From Bacteroidales bacterium UBA1714 (GTDB lineage: Bacteria > Bacteroidota > Bacteroidia > Bacteroidales > Paludibacteraceae), in assembly GCA_002317295.1 (NCBI GenBank), contig DCIY01000029.1:1-20368 (forward strand): a DNA stretch of 20,368 nucleotides. Direction: 5' to 3'. Position 1 is the first letter of the stretch. Each line of letters opens with the position of its first letter. Shown in pieces: positions 1 to 6,226 of the stretch. The translations under genes were made by a program, and so were the position numbers. The notes under the pieces were generated by a model. It was not told the DNA's origin and ran no database searches. It was given only the letters and a program-made list of their open reading frames with translations.

Positions 1-492
1 TGACCGTCCGCGCTTACTTGTGGTCCCTGGCTAAGGCGGGGACTCTGAGCTCGCAGAGCTAATTCAGGCCTACCCCCAACCCCTCCCTAAAAGGAGGGGA
101 GAAGGGGCTGAAGGGCTGAAGGGCTGAAGGGATTTTTAGTAGTGATTTTAAGTTGGATTTTTAGTAAGATTTTAAGCGCAGCGCCCCCTAATAGTATGAT
201 CAACCCGATTTTAGGCAAAGATTTTTAGTAAAGATTTTAAAATCATTAGTTCGCTACGCTCAAAAATCTAACTGAAAATATTGGAACGCAAAATAGGCTT
301 GATTTCGTCACTTCGTTCCTCAGAAATAATCGTTCGAACGCAAGTGAGATAAGAAATCTAACTAAAAATCTAACTGAAAATCTGGCGAATCATTCACCAT
401 TAGGACTTTGTCCGACCATTAACCATAGCCACATTTGTGGCGAACCATTAACCATAGCCACATTTGTGGCGAACCATTAACCATTAACCATT
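1..492. repeat. Repeat-rich non-coding stretch at the left edge
   Basis: No convincing gene was found in these 492 bases. Visible structures in order: a hairpin CCCCTCC/GGAGGGG at 80-99; a tandem AGGGCTGA (about three units) at 106-131; several copies of ATTTTTAGT with GATTTTAA between 131 and 240, ending in the palindrome GATTTTAAAATC (233-244); an 18-bp direct repeat AAAAATCTAACTGAAAAT at 262-279 and 364-381; a bulged inverted repeat CACTTCGTTC/GAACGCAAGTG around 309-346 with CGTTCGAACG at 331-340; and a hairpin GGAC-TTT-GTCC at 403-413 leading into the 29-bp tandem repeat. The ATTTTTAGT copies on the left and ACTAAAAAT on the right are inverted relative to each other. Possible explanations are decayed mobile sequence or a nest of dispersed short repeats; the sequence alone does not decide. 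Confidence 0.7.
416..492 (+). repeat. 29-bp tandem hairpin-linker repeat
   Basis: Two full 29-bp units (416-444, 445-473) and a partial third end directly at the ATG at 493. Each unit holds a 14-nt hairpin GCCACA-TT-TGTGGC (first copy 428-441) joined by the constant linker GAACCATTAACCATA. The last unit decays into a CCATTAA simple repeat. A reverse-complement copy sits at 14254-14304, also against a start codon. Confidence 0.85.
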
Positions 493-609
493 ATGAGTTT
501 AAAAGAAAATGAAAAGAAAACCTTGCTGGCGTTCTTGTGGTCACTCATTGAGATGATTCTCAGTATCGGACGCTCGCACATCGACAAGAACTCGTCGAAG
601 GGCGAGTAG
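493..609 (+). CDS. Possible small amphipathic protein (38 aa)
   Basis: An ATG at 493 opens a 38-codon frame ending in TAG at 607-609. The product has a lysine-rich start (MSLKENEKK), a hydrophobic stretch of about 15 residues (LLAFLWSLIEMILSIG) and a polar, lysine-rich tail. That layout is what a small membrane-associated protein would show. I do not recognise a family. In favour of a real gene are the position right after a repeat array that abuts start codons elsewhere, and a stop codon that is the first base triplet of the TAGTTTAGA element, the same arrangement as the gene at 2354-2857. Against it are its size, the lack of a recognisable promoter or ribosome binding site, and the repeat-rich surroundings. 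Confidence 0.4.
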   Translation: MSLKENEKKTLLAFLWSLIEMILSIGRSHIDKNSSKGE

Positions 610-741
610 TTTAGACGGCTGCGCCTGACGCGCTGACGCGCTACAGTTTAGACGGCTGCGCCTGACGGAGCGTTGCTCCTACAGTTTACAGCATAGCCGC
701 TACGACAACTGTAGCGGCTATGCCGCGTCCTCTAAACTAAC
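607..741. repeat. TAGTTTAGA hairpin-linker array, locus A
   Basis: Fills the gap between the stop codon of the small ORF (607-609) and the stop codon of the minus-strand esterase (742-744). Reading rightward it holds hairpins GGC-TGC-GCC (617-625), GCGC-TGAC-GCGC (630-641), GGC-TGC-GCC again (654-662) and GGAGC-GTT-GCTCC (667-679), separated by TACAGTTTAGAC or TGAC. From 740 leftward (minus strand) a second array starts with TTAGTTTAGAGGAC and hairpin GCGGC-ATA-GCCGC (714-726). A 13-bp stem with a 7-nt loop spans 691-723. The two arrays meet tail to tail, one per gene. Confidence 0.85.
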
Positions 742-2178
742 TCATTTATCCGTGCGGAAGGGAACGATGGGCAGGTAGCGCATGTTGGCGAGGTTGCCCA
801 GCATGAAGTTGTGCCAGCAATAACGGACTGCCACGGGGTGGGGTACATCTGGTGAATAGACCTCCAGGCCATTGGCCACATGGGGAATGAGTCTTGCCTG
901 AGCGGCATGCACATTACCCTGAGCATCCACCACTTCCAGTCCCTGAATATCATAGGTGCGGGCAAAGCCATTTTCGCAATGGCTGAAATACACCTGCACC
1001 GTACTGTCGGTGAGTGTGTGGCGTTCGTACTTGGGGGCATCCATGCGAAGCATATCGTAGCCATACTCATGATAGAGTGCCATATGGGCCAATCGATTGC
1101 CCAAGTCGCGCTTGCGGCAAGGATGGATATTGGTGCGCTCATAGGGTAGGGTCAAATCGTTGGTTGAGGCACCATAGCAGAAGGGCAGGCGCTCTTCCAC
1201 ACTCCATTGGCTCTCGCGCAACAGGGCCGCCCCGTAGGTTCCGCCCCAATCGTAGTCGTAAGGCGCTATCTCTACGAAATAAAACGGCATGGTTTCGTTT
1301 TGCCAGATCTTGCGCAGGTAGGAGACAAACTCCACCATCAAATCGCCATACTCATCGGCGTGTCCCACATTGGAACAACCCTGGTACCACAGTACACCCT
1401 TGACGGTATAGTAATGCATGGGCCACAGCATGCCGTCGTGCATCACCAATGGACGCCAGCTGCTCTTGCCCCAGCGTTGAAACGCTTCTTCGGACAAATC
1501 GTTGTTGTGAGAGAGCAATATATCCTGCGGCAACCAACCCTCGATGCGTGAGCCGCCATAGGAGCAATTGATGATGCCGACGGGTATGTCCAGTATGCGT
1601 TGCAGCGTTTGGGCAAAGAAATAGGCCGTGGCGCCAAAGGTGACCACATTCTTGGGTTCGCAATATTGCCAACTGCCATCTACATGGTCTTGCGGGGTGC
1701 GCGCCAATTGCTGGTCGATGGTGGCGTAACGAATCGGATCGGATGCTTTGGCCGAGGCAATGGCTTCTGTGGCCCCCAAAATGGGACAATCCCAATAACC
1801 CCGCATCTTCATCTCCATATTGCTTTGTCCGGCACCCAACCATACTTCGCCTATCAGGATATCGTTGATCTGCCTGACCTCTCCGCCTTTCGCCTTTCCG
1901 CCCTTCATCGTGATAATCATTTGCCGAGGCGTATAGTCCGCCTTGGGTGTAGCGATGGGAGCCAACCAGCGTCCATCCTGATTGACGGTGGTCACCGACT
2001 GTTCGCCCCAACTGGTCTGAACGATGATGGTGCATCCGGGATCTCCTTCTCCCCATATATTAACGCGTGCGCGTTGTTGCAATACCATGCCATCGCTCAC
2101 CAGAGAGGCTAAACGCAGCGAGGCGTAAACGGGATTCAGACCCAAGAAAACGAAAATCAGGATAATGACTTTTTTCAT
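742..2178 (-). CDS. Sialate O-acetylesterase-like SGNH esterase
   Basis: A secreted SGNH-fold esterase of the SASA (sialate O-acetylesterase, DUF303) family, 478 aa, expected to remove O-acetyl groups from sialic acids or from other glycans in the periplasm or outside the cell. The start is the ATG at 2178: MKKVIILIF and the following hydrophobic stretch ending VYA form a signal peptide of about 19 residues. A longer frame starting at the TTG at 2250 would begin inside the -33 promoter box and is rejected. GAGQSNMEM (residues 115-123, nucleophile Ser119) is the SGNH block I motif, and a DLTLPYE...NIHP segment supplies the usual late Asp/His region. The N-terminal beta domain before residue 100 fits the family. 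A lysine/glycine stretch MKGGKAKGGE (91-100) is encoded by a CCGCCTTTCGCC-type repeat. The true substrate is not readable from sequence. Confidence 0.85.
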   Translation of the reverse strand: MKKVIILIFVFLGLNPVYASLRLASLVSDGMVLQQRARVNIWGEGDPGCTIIVQTSWGEQSVTTVNQDGRWLAPIATPKADYTPRQMIITMKGGKAKGGEVRQINDILIGEVWLGAGQSNMEMKMRGYWDCPILGATEAIASAKASDPIRYATIDQQLARTPQDHVDGSWQYCEPKNVVTFGATAYFFAQTLQRILDIPVGIINCSYGGSRIEGWLPQDILLSHNNDLSEEAFQRWGKSSWRPLVMHDGMLWPMHYYTVKGVLWYQGCSNVGHADEYGDLMVEFVSYLRKIWQNETMPFYFVEIAPYDYDWGGTYGAALLRESQWSVEERLPFCYGASTNDLTLPYERTNIHPCRKRDLGNRLAHMALYHEYGYDMLRMDAPKYERHTLTDSTVQVYFSHCENGFARTYDIQGLEVVDAQGNVHAAQARLIPHVANGLEVYSPDVPHPVAVRYCWHNFMLGNLANMRYLPIVPFRTDK

Positions 2179-2219
2179 AACAAGAATGGCCAAAGAAGGG
2201 TTGTTGTTCTTTGCGATTG

Positions 2220-2250
2220 CAAAATTACGGAAAATATTTGACATGCGCAA
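2220..2250 (-). promoter_or_regulatory. Promoter of the SASA esterase gene
   Basis: On the minus strand a -7 box TAATTTTG (2220-2227) lies exactly 20 nt after a -33 TTG (2248-2250). The -33 continues as TTGCGCATGTCA. It gives a leader of about 35 nt before the ATG at 2178. Confidence 0.8.
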
Positions 2251-2268
2251 GGTATTTTTGCTTTTTTA

Positions 2269-2300
2269 TTTGCACAGTTCAAAAAATTGTTGTAAATTTG
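2269..2300 (+). promoter_or_regulatory. Promoter of the small secreted protein gene
   Basis: -33 TTTG (2269-2272), 20-nt spacer, -7 TAAATTTG (2293-2300), a perfect TAnnTTTG match. The leader is about 45 nt and A-rich. This promoter is back to back with that of the esterase gene. Confidence 0.8.
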
Positions 2301-2353
2301 CAACGAAATTTGAAAACATTGGTTAATAACAATCTATAATCAAAACAAATCTT

Positions 2354-2857
2354 ATGAAAAAACTCGTTCTTTTAGCCGTAATGATGGCTTTGGTGATGAT
2401 GCCGATGATGGCACAAAATGTAGTTCGCCATGGAGATACCTACATGGTGGAAGGTCAAGTAATGAAAAAGCGCGCTTTTGCTGATTATATGCAAGCAAAA
2501 GCAGAGGCTCAGTTTGCTGCACAGTTCCGCAGCGGTTTGAAGGTCAGCGATGCCGGTTGGGGTTTGTTCGCTGCCGGTTTGGCTGCAGAATGTGGTGGTC
2601 TGATTATGACCACTGTCGGTTACGCTGATGCGGTACAAAATATCTCCGAGGACCCCGTTCCTCAGGATATCAATCCGTTGGCAGCAGGTGGCGTCGTATG
2701 TTACCTGGTGGGTGGCGGCTGTGTGACTTCGGGTATCATCTGCCTGGCTGTGGGTTATGCACGCATGCACAAATCGGCTGATTTGTATGCATCCTCCAAG
2801 AAGCAGGCTTATCTGACTCCCAGCACCAATGGCTTAGGATTGGCGTTGCATTTTTAG
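2354..2857 (+). CDS. Small secreted or membrane protein with two glycine-rich hydrophobic segments
   Basis: 167 aa, function unknown. The ATG at 2354 begins MKKLVLLAVMMALVMMPMMAQ, a clear signal peptide with likely cleavage near residue 20. The mature part has a charged segment with HGDTYMVEGQVM and KKRAFADYM (26-46), then two glycine-rich hydrophobic stretches (about 66-90 and 109-135) that could form a membrane hairpin, and an end NGLGLALHF resembling a terminal beta strand. Bacteroidales genomes carry many small exported proteins with this plan; I know of no assigned function. It has its own promoter and a hairpin terminator beyond the repeat array at 2855-2919. The TAG stop codon is also the start of that array. 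Confidence 0.75.
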   Translation: MKKLVLLAVMMALVMMPMMAQNVVRHGDTYMVEGQVMKKRAFADYMQAKAEAQFAAQFRSGLKVSDAGWGLFAAGLAAECGGLIMTTVGYADAVQNISEDPVPQDINPLAAGGVVCYLVGGGCVTSGIICLAVGYARMHKSADLYASSKKQAYLTPSTNGLGLALHF

Positions 2858-2919
2858 TTTAGAGAACGCGCTGAAAGCGCTACAGTTTAGAGGACGGAGC
2901 TTCGCTCCTACAGTTTAGA
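2855..2919 (+). repeat. TAGTTTAGAG hairpin-linker array, locus B
   Basis: Starts on the stop codon TAG (2855-2857) of the preceding gene. Structure: TAGTTTAGAGAAC, hairpin GCGCT-GAA-AGCGC (2868-2880), linker TACAGTTTAGAGGAC (2881-2895), hairpin GGAGC-TTC-GCTCC (2896-2908), TACAGTTTAGA. The period is 28 bp. The two stems differ in sequence but both are perfect 5-bp stems with 3-nt loops. Confidence 0.9.
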
Positions 2920-2926
2920 AAATACA

Positions 2927-2956
2927 AAAAGTGGCTTCCTGATGGGAGCCACTTTT
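2927..2956. terminator. Bidirectional intrinsic terminator
   Basis: AAAAGTGGCTTCC (2927-2939), loop TGAT, GGGAGCCACTTTT (2944-2956): a 13-bp stem with one T-G pair, flanked by A and T runs. It sits between the converging genes ending at 2857 (+) and 2975 (-) and can serve both. Confidence 0.85.
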
Positions 2957-2974
2957 GTTATTGGTTTGCTTACG

Positions 2975-3322
2975 CTATTGTGCCTGGACACTGGTTACGA
3001 TGGTGTCCTGGGTGTCGAGGTAACAGGGCAGAGGAACAAAGATAACGACCTCGTACGTATTTCCCTGGCTGTCTTCACACAGAAAACGATAGTTGGTGCC
3101 GGCGACCACCTGCGTGGCGACACGCTTGGGTGTGAGCGAGAGATGATCGTGATAGGTGCACTCAAAGATCAGGCGATCATTATCCGTGAGTTGACGATAG
3201 TGGGTATAGCCACCCGCCAAATCGGATGAACTGGGTTTGCACGCCATGGCAATCACGCCCCAAACGAACATGATCACCAGCACAAACGCTGCCCCGCAAA
3301 TATGTCCTGCATATTTCCTCAT
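2975..3322 (-). CDS. Short exported protein with cystatin-like signature
   Basis: 115 aa. The N-terminus has a hydrophobic segment (residues 11-27) ending IAMAC, so C28 could be a lipidation site although the lipobox (A-M-A-C) is weak; a signal anchor is the alternative. The mature part reads LAGGYTHYRQLTD (35-47), then QVVAGTNYRF (71-80), then VPLPCYLD (96-103). Cystatins (MEROPS I25) bind papain-type proteases through an N-terminal glycine, the QxVxG loop and a C-terminal hairpin. The first two elements are present, in the right order and spacing, and QVVAGTNY matches animal stefins closely; the third is only partly like the family (LP rather than PW). I therefore call it a probable cystatin-fold protein and possible cysteine protease inhibitor. 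It lies about 56 nt downstream of the STAS-kinase gene on the same strand, with repeat locus C between them and no promoter of its own that I can see. Confidence 0.6.
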   Translation of the reverse strand: MRKYAGHICGAAFVLVIMFVWGVIAMACKPSSSDLAGGYTHYRQLTDNDRLIFECTYHDHLSLTPKRVATQVVAGTNYRFLCEDSQGNTYEVVIFVPLPCYLDTQDTIVTSVQAQ

Positions 3323-3340
3323 AAACTAGGGCTTCAACCC

Positions 3341-3378
3341 GTAAACTGTAGCGACTGCGTCGCGTCCTCTAAACTAAC
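3341..3378 (-). repeat. TTAGTTTAGAGGAC hairpin-linker element, locus C
   Basis: Read on the minus strand: it begins immediately after the TAG stop (3379-3381) of the STAS-kinase gene as GTTAGTTTAGAGGAC, then hairpin GCGAC-GCA-GTCGC (3351-3363), then TACAGTTTAC. A further small hairpin GGGcttcaaCCC follows at 3329-3340 before the ATG of the next gene at 3322. Single-unit version of the elements at loci A and B. Confidence 0.85.
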
Positions 3379-4590
3379 CTACGCCCATTCCTGCAAGGTG
3401 GGTAACATCTCGTGGATATAGGCCAAGTGGTCTAAAACGCGTTTTTTCATTTCTGCGCGGCATTCCTCGACCACTTGCTCGGGGAACGAATCCGATAACG
3501 ACAACCAGGTGAAGTTTCGCATCAGACCCACGATACGAATCTGCTCCTCACGACGATTTAACAGTTGCTCATCCGTGGTACCCAGATAAGCGCTGAGGGC
3601 ACTGCGCCATACGCGGTAAGACAGCTCTTGAGACATACCGATAATGCCTTCAAAGTCTCCTACCAGACCCACCATGGAACTGTAAGTGTGTCCCAGATCC
3701 TGTAAGGGGTGACCGCTACAAATCTCGCCCATATCGATGAGCATCATCTCATCGTTGGAGAGCATGACATTCTTGGGGTGCAAATCGCAGTGCAGGAGGT
3801 TGCGTCCTTCGGGAATAGCCTCATAGATCTCCTGTAATATATCAATCTCTTCGGGTTTGAAGTAGCGGGAAATGGCCTTAAAGGCAGCGCGTACGGTTTC
3901 CGCAGAGTGGGGCAGTTGCCCATCGGGAACGACAATTTCGTGCATCTCACGCATCAGGCGACCAAACTGTGCACCATATTCCTCCGCCTTATCGGGATTT
4001 TCACGAATGATGCTGCTGACGGTCTTGGCATTGAGCAGTTCGTGAATCAGACCATAAGCCACGCGTCCATCCTGAGAAGCATCGGAGACGATGACGGTCT
4101 CAAAGGAGATGGCGGTAGGTACACCGAGCACAAAGGCGGTTTTGGCACGCTTGATCTCCTGTTGCACCTCCTGGAGCGAAGTGCCCAAACGGAACACTTT
4201 GATGATGGTTTCCGGTGACAGGCGATACACCGTTCCGACTCCGCCCACGCCTATTTGCTGGCAACCGGCAATGGTCACATGGCGCAAAGCCTTGTCGATG
4301 TTGAGAATCTTGGTGAATCCCGTCATTTCCAGCACTTCATATACCTTGGAACTGACATTGATCATTTGCATATTGCCATTTTCGCGTTTGCTCACACCGA
4401 GCAGAATACGCAATCCGCTGGAAGATATATAGAGCAGGTTAGCGGCATCGATGATGACAGATGTGTGGGGATTGGCATCGCAAATCTCGTTAATTTGAGC
4501 ATTGACAGCCTGGGTAACATTGGTGTCCAGATAACCGGCCAGATTAAGGGTTAAAACACCTTCACGGACTGAGTAGGTAAGTGTATCCAT
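3379..4590 (-). CDS. STAS domain fused to an APH/choline-kinase-like phosphotransferase
   Basis: 403 aa. Residues 1-105 form a STAS (anti-sigma-factor antagonist) domain. YISSSGLRILL (54-64) is the phosphoacceptor loop; Ser57 aligns with the serine phosphorylated in SpoIIAA/RsbV, and the preceding Asp is Ser here, as in many related domains. Residues about 110-400 form a protein-kinase-like phosphotransferase: glycine loop GVGGVGTVYRL (114-124), candidate ATP lysine K131, catalytic HCDLHPKN (267-274, Asp269, Asn274) and metal-binding LIDMGE (284-289). The kinase half resembles the phosphotransferase family TIGR02172. The start is the ATG at 4590; a frame from the TTG at 4617 would begin inside the -7 promoter box. 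The substrate is unknown. It could phosphorylate a small molecule or act within a partner-switching circuit, but no anti-sigma kinase or phosphatase is in the window. Confidence 0.8.
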   Translation of the reverse strand: MDTLTYSVREGVLTLNLAGYLDTNVTQAVNAQINEICDANPHTSVIIDAANLLYISSSGLRILLGVSKRENGNMQMINVSSKVYEVLEMTGFTKILNIDKALRHVTIAGCQQIGVGGVGTVYRLSPETIIKVFRLGTSLQEVQQEIKRAKTAFVLGVPTAISFETVIVSDASQDGRVAYGLIHELLNAKTVSSIIRENPDKAEEYGAQFGRLMREMHEIVVPDGQLPHSAETVRAAFKAISRYFKPEEIDILQEIYEAIPEGRNLLHCDLHPKNVMLSNDEMMLIDMGEICSGHPLQDLGHTYSSMVGLVGDFEGIIGMSQELSYRVWRSALSAYLGTTDEQLLNRREEQIRIVGLMRNFTWLSLSDSFPEQVVEECRAEMKKRVLDHLAYIHEMLPTLQEWA

Positions 4591-4614
4591 AGGAATATAA
4601 TTTAATTTTTGCTG

Positions 4615-4646
4615 CAAAATTACACTTTTTTTGGCACATATGCAAA
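4615..4646 (-). promoter_or_regulatory. Promoter of the STAS-kinase gene
   Basis: Minus strand -33 TTTG (4643-4646), 20-nt spacer, -7 TAATTTTG (4615-4622), leader of about 20 nt. The -33 extends as TTTGCATATGTGCCA. Its -33 box lies back to back with that of the next promoter. Confidence 0.8.
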
Positions 4647-4661
4647 TTTTTGCTCAAAAAA

Positions 4662-4692
4662 TTGCACATGTCAGAATATTTGTGTATCTTTG
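4662..4692 (+). promoter_or_regulatory. Promoter of the kinase-RapZ fusion gene
   Basis: -33 TTG (4662-4664) extended as TTGCACATGTCA, 20-nt spacer, -7 TATCTTTG (4685-4692). An ATG at 4668 lies inside this promoter, so the coding start is the later ATG at 4716. Confidence 0.8.
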
Positions 4693-4715
4693 CAGCGAAA
4701 TTTATTTGGGATAGT

Positions 4716-6149
4716 ATGTCACAAGCATTAAGTCAGTTGTTTCAAATCGCTACCTCACTCAAGGCTGGGGAGCAGAATGCACTCACCGCTTCCGGCAGTA
4801 ATCGGCGGTATTTCCGCATTGAGAGTGAGGACAAAACGACCACTCTGATTGGGGTGCAGGGTACCTCGAAGGACGAGAATCATGCCTTTCTGTACATGGA
4901 TCGGCATTTTTTGGAGCGTGGCCTGAATGTGCCTCGCGTGCTGGCCGTGAGTGATGATGAGATGAATTATGTCCAGCAGGATCTGGGCAATACCTTACTG
5001 TTTGATTATATTGCCGAAGGTCGCAAGACCGGTGTGTTCTGCGAGCGTGAGAAACAGATGTTGCGCAAGACGATGCGTGCGTTGGCACGGTTTCAGATTG
5101 TGGGTTCGCAGGACATGGACTATATGCAGTGCTATCCCCAACCGGAGTTCAATTTGCGCAGCATCCTTTGGGACTTGAACTATTTCAAATACTGTTTTTT
5201 GAAAGCCACGGGGTTGGATTTTCAGGAGGACCGATTGGAGAACGACTTTGAGCGCATGGCGTATATCCTGCTTAAGGCCGATATGTCTGCGTTCATGTAT
5301 CGCGATTTTCAGTCCAGGAATGTGATGATTGTGGGGGAAGAACCCTATTTCATCGATTTTCAGGGCGGTCGCAAGGGCCCCGTGTACTACGATGTGGCTT
5401 CCTTCTTATGGCAGGCCAAGGCCAATTTTCATAACGATTTGCGGGAGGAACTGATCGAGGAATATCTGGACGAATTGTGTGGCTACCGTCAGGTGGATAA
5501 GGAGGCGTTTTATGAGACGCTCAAGCACTTTGTGCTTTTCCGCACGATGCAGGTGTTGGGTGCGTATGGTTTCCGCGGATATTTTGAGAAAAAACCGCAT
5601 TTCCTGCAGTCCATTCCGTTTGCCATTGAGAATCTGCGTCAGTTGTTGGCCTCATCTTCGGACGATTATCCGTATCTGATTGAGGTGCTGCAGCGCATGA
5701 CGGAAATGAAGCAGTTTAAGGAAGTGGGGTTGCGCAAACCGCTGGTGGTCAAAGTGTACAGTTTCTCCTATAAGAAAGGGATACCGGCCGATGCTTCGGG
5801 CAATGGTGGCGGATATGTGTTTGACTGTCGTGCGGTCAATAACCCCGGTAAGTACGAGCGTTATACCTACTTTACGGGCATGGACGAACCGGTGATTAAG
5901 TTTATCGAGGACGATGGTGAAATGAAACCCTTCCTGGAGGCGGCCGAATCGTTGGTAGACTCGAGTGTGAAGCGGTATAAGGATCGCGGATTCCAGAACC
6001 TGATGGTCAGTTTTGGTTGTACCGGCGGTCAGCACCGCAGTGTGTATGCAGCGGAAAAAATGGCCGAACATATCAACAAGAAGTTTGGGGTAGAGGTGCA
6101 ACTCATTCACCGTGAACAAAACGTGGAGAAAGAGTTCCCCGCCCTCTAA
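4716..6149 (+). CDS. AmgK-like sugar kinase fused to a RapZ C-terminal domain
   Basis: 477 aa cytoplasmic two-domain protein. Residues 1 to about 330 are an APH-fold phosphotransferase resembling AmgK (anomeric kinase for MurNAc/GlcNAc in peptidoglycan recycling): nucleotide loop SGSNRRYFRI (26-35), catalytic YRDFQSRN (195-202, Asp197, Asn202) and metal site IDFQGG (213-218). Residues 344 to about 470 match the C-terminal domain of RapZ, with SFSYKKGIP, YVFDCRAVNNP, GMDEPV and the signature GCTGGQHRS (434-442). In E. coli this domain binds glucosamine-6-phosphate and adapts small RNAs to RNase E; its N-terminal P-loop ATPase half is absent here and replaced by the kinase. A reasonable inference is a sugar kinase controlled by an amino-sugar phosphate. 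A MurU-type uridylyltransferase, the usual AmgK partner, is not in the window. Divergent from the STAS-kinase gene. Confidence 0.85.
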   Translation: MSQALSQLFQIATSLKAGEQNALTASGSNRRYFRIESEDKTTTLIGVQGTSKDENHAFLYMDRHFLERGLNVPRVLAVSDDEMNYVQQDLGNTLLFDYIAEGRKTGVFCEREKQMLRKTMRALARFQIVGSQDMDYMQCYPQPEFNLRSILWDLNYFKYCFLKATGLDFQEDRLENDFERMAYILLKADMSAFMYRDFQSRNVMIVGEEPYFIDFQGGRKGPVYYDVASFLWQAKANFHNDLREELIEEYLDELCGYRQVDKEAFYETLKHFVLFRTMQVLGAYGFRGYFEKKPHFLQSIPFAIENLRQLLASSSDDYPYLIEVLQRMTEMKQFKEVGLRKPLVVKVYSFSYKKGIPADASGNGGGYVFDCRAVNNPGKYERYTYFTGMDEPVIKFIEDDGEMKPFLEAAESLVDSSVKRYKDRGFQNLMVSFGCTGGQHRSVYAAEKMAEHINKKFGVEVQLIHREQNVEKEFPAL

Positions 6150-6226
6150 TTCTGCATTCATCATTAGGGCTTTGCCCGATCAATCATCAATCATCAATAG
6201 GCCGTCAGGCCGATCAATTCATCATT
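6150..6226 (+). repeat. Hairpin-linker array filling a stop-to-start gap
   Basis: Runs from the TAA stop of the kinase-RapZ gene to the ATG of the HAD gene. Hairpin GGGC-TTT-GCCC (6167-6177), linker GATCAATCATCAATCATCAA, hairpin GGCC-GTCA-GGCC (6200-6211), GATCAATTCATCATT, then ATG. The first hairpin and its CATTAGG lead-in match 398-413, where the stem is GGAC-TTT-GTCC, a compensated base-pair change. The 5' end TTCTGCATT is the reverse complement of the ATGCAGAA repeat at 8299-8320. Confidence 0.85.

Noticed and set aside
3..62. Possible C-terminal end of a CDS entering from the left edge
   Set aside because: Twenty codons or fewer are open in frames 2 and 3; no family is recognisable and the sequence leads into repeats.
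416..492. Direct repeats at regular spacing, as in a CRISPR array
   Set aside because: The whole 29-bp unit is repeated with no unique spacers, and no cas genes are present.
1352..2056. Long overlapping open frame on the minus strand inside the esterase gene
   Set aside because: No family features; the esterase frame has the SGNH motifs and a signal peptide.
4591..4617. TTG start at 4617 for the STAS-kinase gene
   Set aside because: The codon overlaps the -7 promoter box; the ATG at 4590 follows a plausible leader and directly precedes the domain.
4650..4715. Starts at 4650 (TTG) or 4668 (ATG) for the kinase-RapZ gene
   Set aside because: Both lie in or upstream of the promoter (-33 at 4662, -7 at 4685), so they would not be in the mRNA.
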